A DNA stretch of 27,510 nt from Rhizoclosmatium globosum (GCA_002104985.1 MCGO01000357.1:1-27510), one strand, 5' to 3'. Shown: positions 11,006-19,987, numbered from the stretch's first letter. A program made the numbers and translations. Notes: generated by a model not told the origin, from the letters alone.

Positions 11006-11695
11006 CAAACTGTATCTCCTCCCTCAATTCTCCTTCAATTAACTCGATTCTTTTTTCAGTCTGTGCGAACTAAATGGAACTTTGCATTCAACTGTGTGGC
11101 AAGGCACGTAAACGAAGAAGTCGAGGAGGAATCGGCAAATGGCCCAAATCCTGTCAACTGTATCTCCTCCCGCATTTCTGCTTCAATCAACTCGATTCTT
11201 TTTTCAGTCTGTGCAAATAATGGAGCTATGCATTCAACTATGTGGCAAGGTACGTAAACTAACAAGTCAAGGCGAAATTGGCAAGCGGCCCAAACCATTC
11301 AACTGTATCTCCTCACGCATTTCTGCTTCAATCAACTTGATTCTTTTTTCAGTCCGTGCAAATAAATAGAACTATGCATTCAACTGTGTGGCAAGGCACG
11401 TAAGCGAAAAGTCGAGGAGGAATCGGCAAACGGCCAAATCTTGTCAACTGCATCTCCTCCTGCATTTCTTCTTCAATCAACTCGATTCTTTTTTCAGTCT
11501 GTGCGAAATTAATGGAGCTATGCATTCAATTACGTGGCAAGGCAAGTAAACCAACAAGTCAAGGCGAAATTGGCAAGCAGCCCAAACCATTCAACAGTAT
11601 CTCCTCCCGCATTTTTGCCTCAATCAACTCGATTCTTTTTCAGTCTGTGCAAAATAAATCGAGCCATTTATTTAATTGTATTGTAAGGTACGTAA
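11006..11695 (+). repeat. Five tandem 147-bp repeats with exon-like borders
   Basis: Units start with CAAC(T/A)GTATCTCCTC or a close variant at about 11006, 11155, 11300, 11445 and 11592, so the period is 145-149 bp. Two linker types alternate: one with AAGTCGAGGAGGAATCGGCA and one with AAGTCAAGGCGAAATTGGCA. Each unit has a pyrimidine tract ending TTTTTCAG, then about 45 bases starting TCTGTGC, then GGCAAG followed by GTACGTAA or a close variant (GCACGTAA, GCAAGTAA). That is the layout of a small exon between acceptor and donor. The array lies directly upstream of the broken gene at 11711. It may be a repeated 5' leader exon or a subterminal minisatellite of the transposon. Confidence 0.75.
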
Positions 11696-11710
11696 TTAGG
11701 TTTCATTTCA

Positions 11711-12992
11711 GGTGAAGGGAGTGTGTTTCTGGACACCAAAAATCACCAGTGAAACCCAACTGCAACTGCCCTTGCAAAGCCCATGTCCCCAAACAAAGAA
11801 ACAGCGGCGTCAAGCTAATGCATGGAAGAACAAACTTTGTATTGATCCAACAAATGGGGACCATACCAATCAAGTTGAAGTGAACAAGGTCGCCCACCAA
11901 GACTCAGGTAACTAGAACCGGTTCATTTCACCCATAATCTCAAGCACTGCATTGAACAAAGTTTATATTGTAGGGGATCTGTTGCTTCCTGATTCTCAAA
12001 ATAAGAGAGGGTCGTCACCGACCGACAAGCCAGACCCAAAAAGGTCCCTTCACTACCAAATAACTGAACCAACTGAACCAGATGGCAATTCATTGAATAA
12101 TGAGTACAGCAGTGAAACAGATTTGGATATTACTGAAATGCCAGCTTCGAATATCCAACCAACAGGCAGACTCAACAGTAAGACAGAAATTGTTTTATAT
12201 AGATGGTGCGAAACAGAAAGCCCGCATTTCGAAAGACATTTCTCTTCAAAAGATAAACAGTATTTACTGGACTGTTACTGGACGTGCCAAAGCTGCTCTG
12301 ACCACAAAAACTCCAAGTTTCAATGCAGATGTTCTTCACAAGGCATCTCTAATCACATGACTAGCCTTTGACGACGGGGATAACAATAATGAAGATCTCA
12401 TGCCCAGTTATCCAGAAGCCACTCTCATAAAGGATCATGATTTTCCTCAAGTCAAAATTCGTGGTGTTGAAATGCTTGTTCCAGTGTCATTACAAGGCTA
12501 CCAGTTGCCATACTATCTTTGCGGACCACTTTTCCATGGACTTAAATCATCGCCTAATGGTGGACCTGGCTTCCGCAAATCATTTTTAACGGAGAAATCC
12601 AGTTTGCAACACACAGATCTGGTTTCAAACAGCTGTTGATGTCAAAATGTAGCCTTGTCCTAAAGTGTCTCTTTTCGTTTCAATTGAGAGATATTCTTTG
12701 GGACTTGATTGACTACTTAGACACTCCGCATTGGATCCGTCAACAAATTTCAGAGCCTGAAGTGGCTCAGGTCCAAAAACCAAAGTCTTTGATTGTGAAC
12801 CACAGCTTGCTTGTTGCGCACAACTGAAATCTTTCTCAGCAACTTTTGAAATCAAAGAAAGTAGAGGGACAAATGATTCCACTTACTGCATATATTTCAG
12901 TAATTCTTGAATTAGACAAGTCAAATACTAAGCAGCATGGTAGAATGGAAATTGTATGGACATTATTTGAGGCTGTTGTGTCTGGAGCCTAA
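11711..12992 (+). pseudogene. Unrecognised gene inside the insert, spliced and broken
   Basis: The first clear exon, about 11711-11907, follows TTTCATTTCAG and has a basic, Gln-rich peptide (QTKKQRRQANAWKNKLC). Its donor is GACTCAG|GTAACT. Intron 11908-11973 (66 bp, ends TATATTGTAG) joins it in frame to GDLLLPDSQNKRGSSPTDKP.... Near 12182-12206 the open frame changes; a 25-nt GTAAG...TATATAG segment would bridge it. The new frame reads DGAKQKARISKD...VLHKASLIT, meets a TGA at 12358-12360, and stays open beyond it (FDDGDNNNEDLMPSYPEATL...LPYYLCGPLFHGLK). It shifts near 12575 into FNGEIQFATHRSGFKQLL... and again near 12835 into a C-terminus ending FEAVVSGA at TAA 12990-12992. I recognise no domain and no transposase catalytic pattern. 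It is either a decayed element gene or a captured host gene. Confidence 0.55.
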
Positions 12993-13105
12993 CCCTAGTC
13001 CGCTACCGTTGGCTGCGGTCCTCTGCTTCCGTGGGCTTATTATTATTCAGTGTCTATATCTTTGTTTTTATATTGCATATGTCATGTGTACATTATTAGA
13101 TCTCC

Positions 13106-13111
13106 AATAAA
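13106..13111 (+). promoter_or_regulatory. Polyadenylation signal AATAAA
   Basis: AATAAA about 115 bp after the TAA at 12990-12992, in the same direction as the broken gene. Plausible 3' end signal. Confidence 0.4.
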
Positions 13112-13580
13112 CGCAAGGTTCCAAGGACTCGCTTGCCCACCTGATGCTACGCCGCCAACGCCGCATAGACACATCGGAGGCAATGGCCAAGGGCTACAAT
13201 CTTGGAATCTTCAACAATTTTGCCATTCACAGTTCAATTATGCTGTCCTTGCAAATATTCGAGGAATGGCCACACATTACGCTTGTCCAAAGCCAATTTT
13301 TAATTGGTGGGAAGAGCTTTACTCTAAATATGTGTCTGCCACAAGACATATTCTTGGTTGTGGATTTGGAAATATGGATGACGATAATGACGATGTTAAA
13401 CCATCAATGAACCAGTCGAAGAGCGTCACAGGTGAACACTCAAGTGCACTCTGGGGACCACACACGACATGGTGAAGAGTATTCAAGGCAGGAAGAAAGC
13501 AAATGTAACCTTTGGCCTCAATCCTACAAAGCTTGATGAAATTGCTGCACTCTCTAAAAAGCAAAAGGCTGAGATCGAAT
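13112..13580 (+). pseudogene. Possible coding remnant, frame unclear
   Basis: Two overlapping plus-strand frames are open. One runs to 13410 (residues such as DTSEAMAKGYNLGIFNN). The other runs to 13475 and includes an acidic MDDDNDDVKPS stretch. A short frame follows from 13471 (MVKSIQGRKKANVTFGLNP) to a TAA near 13580. I cannot tell which frame, if any, was coding. The lack of one continuous frame suggests decay. No family recognised. Confidence 0.3.
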
Positions 13581-13590
13581 AAAAGCAAAA

Positions 13591-13977
13591 ATGGGGCATA
13601 CTGCAGTTGGTCGGGTGAATTCAACTACATCAGAGATGGCTACTCATGCAGTACATATGCTAAGTTTGAATGATCGAGATGATCTCCAGCGTAATCTCCG
13701 AGGAAATTCCCTTGGATGTCAGCGATTCTCGAAACAGCCAAAAACTTACCATGGTCACAAGTTCACAAAGAATATATACAAGTGGAATACACCAAGTAAA
13801 ACTCTCCCAATTAATACAGCAATCAAACTAAAGGTCAAAAGTTCTTTTGAGAAGAAACGGGACAGAAAGGCAAAATTAATGCAGTACTTAGAAACAGATA
13901 AAATGAAGGTCAGGGAGTTTCATTCTGTCAGAATCCCTGTGAGGAGATTAGTTAAGATCAATATCGACGCGGCTTAG
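13591..13977 (+). CDS. Hypothetical 128-aa basic protein
   Basis: ATG at 13591, TAG at 13975-13977. The product is rich in Lys and Arg, especially in its second half (KLKVKSSFEKKRDRKAKLMQ), with no signal peptide, membrane segment or recognised motif. AATAAA follows at 14082-14087, about 105 bp after the stop, which supports a transcript ending here. It may be the 3' part of the same broken gene as the preceding stretch. It lies inside the 3485-bp insert and is antisense to the Helitron gene. Function unknown. Confidence 0.4.
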   Translation: MGHTAVGRVNSTTSEMATHAVHMLSLNDRDDLQRNLRGNSLGCQRFSKQPKTYHGHKFTKNIYKWNTPSKTLPINTAIKLKVKSSFEKKRDRKAKLMQYLETDKMKVREFHSVRIPVRRLVKINIDAA

Positions 13978-14081
13978 CGTTTGTGGCTGAGTGACGGCAA
14001 ACAAGCACTCAGGGAAGGAACGGGCGGAACGTTCACTGTTTCTTAATCAAAAATCTCTCTTTCATTTCTGATTCGTACTTC

Positions 14082-14087
14082 AATAAA
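14082..14087 (+). promoter_or_regulatory. Polyadenylation signal AATAAA
   Basis: AATAAA at 14082-14087, about 105 bp after the TAG at 13975-13977 and inside the insert near its right end. Confidence 0.4.
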
Positions 14088-14266
14088 ACATTCCTTATAT
14101 TATAGAACCAAAATACGCCGAGGACTGGATAAATCCAACACATTCCAAAAAATAATTATATATTCATCAAATAAATCTATTTCTTCTTTTGTCTTGCCTT
14201 TGTTGGGATGGAAGGGGTGAGTTTGATGTTCTGCGCATTTTTGGTGTTTCCATTTTTTTGGGTGGA

Positions 14267-14280
14267 TTGCCATACCCTTG
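14267..14280 (-). repeat. Right terminal inverted repeat of the insert
   Basis: TTGCCATACCCTTG; its reverse complement matches the left end at 13 of 14 positions. Similarity stops beyond that. Confidence 0.85.
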
Positions 14281-14289
14281 TGCAAATAC
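14281..14289. repeat. Target-site duplication, right (TGCAAATAC)
   Basis: Nine bases identical to 10787-10795, directly outside the right inverted repeat. Confidence 0.88.
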
Positions 14290-15130
14290 CACCAAAAGGC
14301 AAATTGTTTCCTTTGATGCTTTGCAATCGCTCATTCAAGAGAAGCAAGTGAGCTTCTGAGACTTGAGAAATCTCATCAATAATTAAGAAGCGGACTTTTT
14401 CAAGCCGTGCTATGAGTGCTGCATGCTTTTTGTTTTGTGTTGGATTAAGAGGAGCAAGAGCAGTACCTGCATAATTTAAATGAGCAAAGTTATGAATAGT
14501 GAATCCAACCTTGTGCTGGTTGGTTGCTACTCCTTGAGCAGCAATAACAAAAGAAGTTCCAGGAAACAGTGATTCAAACAGTGCCACAATTTCACGACCC
14601 ATTGTTGACTTTCCAGTGCCAGGCCCTCCTTCAACAAAATGCAGCATTTGTGGTATTGGAATATGCCGAAATGCAGCTGCCCATCTGTTGTATCCTGCTT
14701 GTTGCTGAGAATTCAATGTGATGGAAGGTTGATATGTTGCTGCTAGAACAGGCATAGTTCCAAGAGGTATGGTAGGGTTGGTTGGAATACCAACTGTTGC
14801 AGCAGTCTCTGCAGTTGGTACTTTCCAACTTACAGCAGATTCCCAAATATCCGTTAATGTTGTAATTATAGTTGTACTTGTTGGCCTTGTTGCATAATCA
14901 ATCCAATTATCTGCAGCAATAGGGTTGACTTGATTTGGTTCAGCAGCGGTTGCAGCGACAGCAACAACAGGTGGCATTGCTCTATCCAACAAAGCAACAC
15001 AATCCAGATCTCGCTGGTTTTGCTTTTGATCAACAGTTGAGACTCTAGATCCATCAAAGCGTTCACGAAGGTTTTCAATACGCGCCAACATATTCAAGTC
15101 ATCAGCTGTATGGTTGGTCACCAGTACCTC
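14281..15130 (-). pseudogene. Helitron PIF1-type helicase, N-terminal exon (Walker A and B)
   Basis: The minus-strand frame has the ATPase core: FVEGGPGTGKST (Walker A, about 14604-14635), a Q-rich entry segment SQQQAGYNRW just before it, FLIIDEISQVSEAHL (Walker B, about 14345-14390) and LPFGGIC at the 3' edge. This order is that of PIF1/RRM3-type helicases fused to Helitron Rep. The frame then runs on past 14281 into the insert and meets a stop at 14177, so any product would be cut before GDFLQL. At the 5' side the frame does not join the preceding exon directly. The readable sequence begins near ADDLNMLARIENLRERF at about 15110; a GTCGAGG...TACAG stretch of 28 nt there could be a tiny intron or, more likely, marks a frameshift. 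Confidence 0.87.
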
Positions 15131-16470
15131 GACTGCCTTCAAAAGTTGACATTGCAGCGGCTCCATGGTGAGTGGCCATGTAAGCTTTGTATTCACTGAA
15201 TGGAGTTGCAAGTTGACTGTTGAATCGACGAGAAGCCACACGATGCTCTGCATTCAAATATTGCTGCTCATGCAAATTTAAAATCATACGGCGGCGTCCA
15301 ATGGAGACAACATCTGTTCCAGCAGAGAGGTCATCAAAGAATTGCATAAAGCCATCAAAGCTGGGCGGATACATGTAAATGTCTGGACTAAAGAGACCAA
15401 GCATCACAAGAGCATAGTGGTTGGCTTGTTTTGTCCAAGCCACAAGTTCCAAAGACTCAGATGGTATAGGTCCAGGGTGGTAGGGAATGTCATAACAGTA
15501 AAGTGGAATAGTTTGGTTTGGCAAGAGACGAACAACAACATTTTCATGTTCTGGATTCTCATCCAGAAAGTTGACCCTGAGTGCACGTTTACGGCCTGCT
15601 TTTTGAGCAATGTCTAAATTAACTTCAGCCAAGTCGGCAATTTCCCTAGGCTTTTCCTTGATTGTTTCAGTCAGGCAAGCAAACTCCACCAAGTTGAAAT
15701 CACGAAGCAAGTCTCCACGATGCTCAAAGTTTGTGTACTGAGACAGTTTTACTGGCACCACCCCTCCATCCTCTTGACGTTGGAAGGTTATATCAACATT
15801 TTCTGCATAGTGACTGGTAGCTTCAAGCTCTGTTACCATTTCCTCAGTAATGATTGTTTCAAGGTTTGTAACAGAACCAGGGTTTGGAAGAGTGGGTGTA
15901 GAAAGTCCCTCCAGAATTTCAACAACATCAGAGACCCAAACAAAACGAGTACCATGAGAAAATTCAAATTGATTTTGGCCATCCATAAGAGAGTGCAGTA
16001 ATGTTGAGTGGTACTGTTTAACCTTGCTTTTGTTTCCAATAATGCGAAACAAAATGCGAGCAGTTTGGCGTTCTGGGTTGGTGGCTGTATTAGCTGCAGT
16101 ACTTGGATACTTTTTTGAAACAGTGACAGCTTCTTGAATGAGAGTGAGAAGGGATGAAAGCTCAACGCCATCTCCCTTCACAATATAATCACAGATGTAA
16201 GCATCAAGCCCCATAGCCTCACGACCAATTAGTTGGACATTGCAATGTGCAAGAGTGGCAACATTCATGGTATCATTTGTTGAAGCAAAATACGAGTTTT
16301 TTCCAACCTCAGTAAAAGTCCTCAAGACATTTGAAGTATTTGGAGCACGAGTGTGAATTTGAGCATCATCAAATGGAATGTTTGGCTGGAATACAATATT
16401 CCGCTGATCACGAGCAAAAGGGTTGGTAGTTTCTGATGGTAAATTAATTTCAATCATAGCCAATCCCACC
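15102..16470 (-). pseudogene. Helitron Rep C-terminal part (YxxxY) and linker to the helicase
   Basis: The 455-codon frame starts after an acceptor CACCTTTTCAG. Early on it has VATLAHCNVQLIGRE followed by AYICDYIVKGDG (about 16177-16206). This matches the Helitron 'N.DVQ.......YI..YI.KG' region, whose tyrosines act in strand cleavage and joining. About 350 residues of Helitron inter-domain sequence follow, including YCYDIPYHPG and DGFMQFFDD. The frame closes at 15102, where the helicase frame takes over after a frame change. The tyrosine motif is intact; the HUH metal-binding motif that should lie upstream is not found. Domain assignment is by motif and gene order. Confidence 0.75.
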
Positions 16471-16523
16471 CTGAAAAGGTGAAAGTGAGAACCAGAATTA
16501 AAAATGAAAACAAAGTAACTTAC
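16471..16523 (-). other. Intron, 53 bp, in the Rep region
   Basis: Minus-strand donor AAAAGT|GTAAGTT and acceptor CACCTTTTCAG|GGTGG. Splicing joins ...QGESAKV in frame to VGLAMIEINLP. The upstream frame otherwise meets TAA at once. Confidence 0.75.
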
Positions 16524-16780
16524 ACTTTTGCACTTTCTCCTTGCTTTGCAATAGTCATTGTTGCAATTTGAACAAAGCCAGACTTTTCACACCAAAGCTG
16601 GATACGCATTCGAAAACGACAAGTGTCAGTTGGTTTTTTTGCTCTCAAGTAGCAGGAAAAGTTGTGGTTGAAATGGTCACATTCTTTAGATGCATGAGAA
16701 TAGGCACAAGTACGAAACAATTCTGGATTAGTAACTGGATTTGGAGGAGAACCTTTACGAATGGGGACTGGCTTTGGGAC
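16524..16780 (-). pseudogene. Helitron Rep, Cys/His segment
   Basis: The minus-strand frame reads SPPNPVTNPELFRTC, then CDHFNHNFSCYL and DTCRFRMRIQLWCE. Helitron Rep proteins have a 'C.H.HT..C.......CRF..P' stretch between the HUH and tyrosine motifs, and this is its likely counterpart. Its 5' boundary is unclear: the protein-like sequence stops near 16780 and does not continue in frame into the upstream Rep segment. The exon ends at the donor of the 53-bp intron. Confidence 0.65.
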
Positions 16781-17411
16781 TGGTAAATTTGCCACGACGA
16801 CGCAAATGCCAGGGTTTGAGAGAGAAGGAATCAAAGTCTTTTTGAGCAGGAACAGCAAGCAATCCATCACTGACAGCTTGGTCTAATAAACCAAAAGACT
16901 TGGCATAAGCCATTGGATGGCGATCAATCAATCGAACACGATCCAAGAATGCGTCTGGAACACCATTGAATTCCAACCCAGTTGGGTCATTCCAATTGTT
17001 TTCAACAGGATAACACAAGCGATAGGTCAGCAAGTGTCGATCCATATGAGGATTGCATGTGACAAAGTAAGACATTGTGGGACCAAAGAAACGGACATAT
17101 GCAATCATTTCTGAATAAGCCTTTTTGCTGCGCTGCTCTGAGAACCAAACTTGCTCACCAGCTGAAGCAATAAGAGGCCCAATCTCAGAAAGAAGAAGTT
17201 TGGCATCCTTTGATTTTGGGTGGTTCACAGCATTTTCCAAATGAGCTTCCATTCCTTCATTCAACAAACGAGTCAACTCAGCCATTGCAGCTGGAGTACT
17301 GCGCCACTTGTTTCCAACACCACGAAAGGTCTGAAGCTGCAGCTGAAGGTGACCAAAGAAGAAACCAAACTCAGGATAGTCAGCAAAGACATTAGAAGCC
17401 TGGTTAAGCAT
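16781..17411 (-). pseudogene. Helitron_like_N segment of Rep, truncated before HUH
   Basis: The frame begins MLNQASNVFADYPEFGFFFG and continues with EQRSKKAYSEMIAYVRFFG then PTMSYFVTCNPHMDRHLL. It corresponds to the Helitron_like_N pattern '...FG.P.LF.T.TCNP....' at about 17040-17090. DRVRLIDRHPMAYAKSFGLL matches the 'R...DP...A..F' step just before the HUH region. After LLAVPAQKDFDSFSLKPWHL the homology ends and a stop follows near 16755. The usual 'E.QGRGS.H.H' catalytic block is missing and the next recognisable Rep piece is in another frame, which fits a deletion. The segment upstream ends in a different frame next to a G8 run at 17433-17440. Confidence 0.75.
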
Positions 17412-18141
17412 GTGTCAAATTTGAATGATAGTGGGGGGGGCCAGTTCCGAAGGGCCAACCCAAGAGAAAGAGGTGGAACATGGATCCGTTCATGATTTTA
17501 TCCATCTCTTCAAAGTCACTCATGAGCCTTTTATCTTGCCGTGCAGTAACAGGAGTGTTGGCAGTTGGAGCAGCATTAAGAGCTGGGTCAATAGGAGGTG
17601 GAATTGTTGGATTGGGTTCAGACATTTGTTCATCCAAGTTTGGCTCAATTTCAGGAATAAAGCCATCCTCATCCATCTCATCGGCATTACTCTGGTCTCC
17701 CATACCTACAATCCCCTCCTCTTCATCGGAATCCTCCTCATTCTCCTTGCGAATTGCTTTCAGCACTTTTGCAAAGATAGATTCATCTTGCTCTGCAGAA
17801 GCATCAAATGTTTCTACCAAGACTGACTGCAGTGGCCCCAAGACAAATTCAGTTGCTGACGTCTCAGGAACAAGAATAGTACTGGAAGGGGCACCAGGAA
17901 CAGTTGTAGTGGCCATTTCTTCCATAGCAAGTGCATTCAAGTCGGAAACAACGTCAGCACTTTCCAATAACAAGTCAGGCAACCCATCCACACCATCAAA
18001 ATGTGCCTCAACCACAGTTTTTCCACGGACATCAGGAGGTCCATAATCTGAAATGAAGTGTGCCCACATTACTAATTCAGCCTTGGTCAACTGGAAAATA
18101 TGCTTATATCCATTCCTGATAAGCAAGCGGCTGTTTGGATC
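17412..18141 (-). pseudogene. Helitron acidic linker between Cys domain and Rep
   Basis: The frame is open from before 18141 to about 17404. It starts DPNSRLLIRNGYKHIFQLTK, the likely end of the N-terminal Helitron domain, followed by a long acidic, Ser/Thr/Pro-rich stretch (NEEDSDEEEGIVGMGDQ). It ends with HLFLLGWPFGTGPP, which resembles the 'FP.LFP.G.GGP' entry to the Helitron Rep region. The frame breaks directly after this at a run of eight G (17433-17440, plus strand) and a nearby stop. A homopolymer indel, real or technical, is possible. Confidence 0.6.
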
Positions 18142-18175
18142 CTGCAAAACCATATTCCAGCGTGTGAGATCTAAC

Positions 18176-18978
18176 AAACATGATTCCAAAGTCAAGAGAT
18201 TCCACAGTTATAGCACCTGGGGGAAAGACTGTTGATTTTTGAGCAAGTAAACGTTGAGTAGTCTGTTCATAAGCAGTAGTTGGAACTGCTACAAGGTGGT
18301 TCTTGAGCACAAGGCGGTCACGGGTGTCAACAAGCTTCATTATTCCAGACATCAAGTGGACTGTACACAGGCACCGAATTCCAAGATACGAGAGCTGTGG
18401 GAGGTCTGTCAACAGCAGTGAGAATTTGGCTATTGGGCAACGACATGATGTAAACTTACTGACACGGTTGGCAGCTCCATAATCAATGCCTGCTCGTACA
18501 GAGAGGGATGGGATACCTCTCACAGACTGTTTATTTTTACCAGCTTCATCTTTTTTGATGGGAACCTTTTTCAAGCAGGAGCGGTGGCAAACAGTACAGA
18601 GTGCAACTTGTGTGTCCTTGGTGATTGGATCAGCAGCAGACAGTTTCAACAAGAATTGTTGGTGCAACTGGTAAAAGCGGCCCTCGAAAAAGAAGTATGT
18701 TCGAGTGGGGTTGTCATCAGGCAGCTCTAAGACAGACATGTGGTCCATTTCTGACAAGGGGAAGCTGGACACGCATTCATCCTTTTTTAAAATGATTCGA
18801 ATCCCACAAGAAGAACAGCCGTAGATTGGCAGATGGGGTGAGAATACTGTATCAAATTCGGTAATGGCAGCAGCTTTTTCTTGGTCAGAAATGGGAGTAA
18901 AAGCTTTTTCTGAGTCTGTTTGGTAGTCAAGGTTTGAGTACCAATAAGCACGTGCTTTCTCTGGGTTGTTGGTGTAGC
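18176..18978 (-). pseudogene. Helitron N-terminal Cys domain (DUF6570-like)
   Basis: This exon follows the acceptor CAAAACAG and starts GYTNNPEKARAYWYSNLDYQ. It has CSSCGIRI early, then LCTVCHRSCLKK, then RAGIDYGAANRVSKFTS and LGIRCLCTVHLMSGIMKLVD, then FPPGAITVE. This is the order seen in the Helitron-associated N-terminal domain that I recall as DUF6570 ('C..C......', 'A.G.DYG...R..LP.L'). It is thought to bind DNA or assist Rep; the role is not established. The frame stops shortly after LDFGIMF. Omitting 34 nt (18175-18142, GTTAGA...TTTTGCAG) would rejoin the next segment, but that is short for an intron. Confidence 0.65.
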
Positions 18979-19035
18979 CTGTTTTGGTTTAATAGATTAA
19001 TTTGTAGGTTTTTGATTGGAATATAGTGATGTTAC
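18979..19035 (-). other. Intron, 57 bp
   Basis: Minus-strand donor TTTCAAG|GTAACA and acceptor CCAAAACAG|GCTAC. Splicing joins ...LPEQFQ in frame to GYTNNPEKA. Confidence 0.7.
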
Positions 19036-19482
19036 CTTGAAACTGCTCAGGCAACGCATCTAAATCACCTTCATTTGCCTTCTCCCGTCTTGCTCGTTGT
19101 TGGTTTCGGTTTACACGCTTTATACGCTCCTTTTCCGTTTCAGGGAGAGCTGTGCGAGCAGTTTGGCGGGATTCAGTATTTTGTTGTCTAGTATCTGTTT
19201 GTACAGCTGCAGGAAGGATTTTGCGGGCAGAAGATCGGGATAATGTATCTTGTTGTCTATTTTCTGTTTTTACAGCAGCGGAAAGGAGTTCACGAGCAGA
19301 AGATCGGGATAACGTATTTTGTTGTTGAATGTCAACTTTTTGAGTATTTGTTTGAAGGCTTCTTGAACGTGCAGTTTTGATGGCTGTCGCTGACTGAATA
19401 GGAGGAGGCATAATTGGTTGAATTGATGCAAAACGTGAGCTGGATCTTCTTCCATCAATAATTTGAGATCCCAAATCTATTT
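19036..19482 (-). pseudogene. Helitron N-terminal exon 3, Arg/Ser/Gln-rich
   Basis: The frame reads GSQIIDGRRSSSRFASIQP and continues with a low-complexity basic part that contains two internal repeats of a short unit (RSSARELL/ RSSARKIL). It closes with RIKRVNRNQQRARREKANEG before LPEQFQ. Many Helitron proteins have such a basic 'RR..A..R' stretch just before the Cys domain. No catalytic motif. The 5' part of this exon (to 19220) is included in the tandem duplication and recurs at 21431-21691. Confidence 0.6.
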
Positions 19483-19522
19483 CTAGTTAGTCTGGGTTGA
19501 ATTTTAGATGAAGGAAACAAAC

Positions 19523-19627
19523 TAGCAGCGGAAACATCAATGTCAATGGATTCTTGCCGGCCCCGATTATTGACTGCTTGAGGATTGAAATTGACAGTTG
19601 CTTGTGTATCGGTGGATAAGGCAGGTG
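19523..19627 (-). pseudogene. Helitron N-terminal exon 2
   Basis: A 105-bp exon after a 44-bp intron (19671-19628, donor CACAAA|GTGAGT, acceptor TCTGATTAG). It encodes PALSTDTQATVNFNP and on to DIDVSAA. A 40-nt GT...CTAACTAG segment (19522-19483) separates it from exon 3; removing it restores the frame and it includes a CTAAC branch-point-like motif. No domain is recognisable. Confidence 0.5.
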
Positions 19628-19671
19628 CTAATCAGAAAACATAAATAGTTGTGAGGTGATTGTGCACTCAC

Positions 19672-19942
19672 TTTGTGGTTCAATGATCATAGGAGAGGAG
19701 TTAACTGCAGAATTATTGGGTGGCTGCAACGGAAATTCACCAAGAGACTTTGTCGGAGCAACGGCTGTTGTGGCTGAGGAAAGTTGATTGAGTTGGATGG
19801 CGATCAGATTCACAACAATCTCACCTTCGGCCTGGTCCAAGGAGGGAGCTTCAGCAACTTCAACTCTTCCAATCGTCGGTGGGGCTGATTGGCCTCTTCG
19901 CGCTGTTGTGGCGGCAGCAGTTCGCTTCGACTTTGGGGGCAT
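19672..19942 (-). pseudogene. Helitron N-terminal exon 1 with start codon
   Basis: I place the start at the ATG at 19942 (MPPKSKRTAAATT), because it begins a basic, nuclear-localisation-like stretch and follows a TATA-like element by about 46 bp. An in-frame ATG at 19999 would add a hydrophobic MVIYWFFLFHFS leader that looks like untranslated sequence. The exon ends at a consensus donor (CACAAA|GTGAGT). The product is Ser/Thr/Pro/Ala-rich and has no recognisable domain. A second copy lies at 21881-22151. Confidence 0.55.
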
Positions 19943-19987
19943 CGACAATTTCAGAGAAGAAACAGAGAAATGGAAGAGAAAAAACCA

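Larger units (their letters stand above)
10796..14280. mobile_element. DNA transposon inserted in the helicase exon (3485 bp, 14-bp TIRs, 9-bp TSD)
   Basis: The left end CAAGGGTACGGCAA (10796-10809) is inverted at the right end as TTGCCATACCCTTG (14267-14280), 13 of 14 bases matching. Both ends are directly flanked by the 9-bp repeat TGCAAATAC (10787-10795 and 14281-14289). Removing the insert and one repeat rejoins the helicase as LPFGGICILKLG, with correct frame and intron, which is strong independent support. I found no recognisable transposase inside, so it is probably non-autonomous. The superfamily is uncertain: 9-bp duplications are usual for MULE-like elements, while the CA(A/G)GGGT...GGCAA end looks hAT-like, but hAT elements make 8-bp duplications. 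Confidence 0.88.

Noticed and set aside
12990..13050. A tRNA-like or small RNA gene in the GC-richer stretch after TAA
   Set aside because: No cloverleaf arms or internal promoter boxes could be fitted.
10724..14290. The 3.5 kb between helicase motifs as one long intron
   Set aside because: The ends are not at splice sites, a separate 51-bp intron with good sites explains the GDFLQL junction, and TIR plus TSD explain the rest.
17480..18046. 188-codon plus-strand ORF
   Set aside because: Ser-rich antisense reading of the Helitron acidic linker; no independent support.
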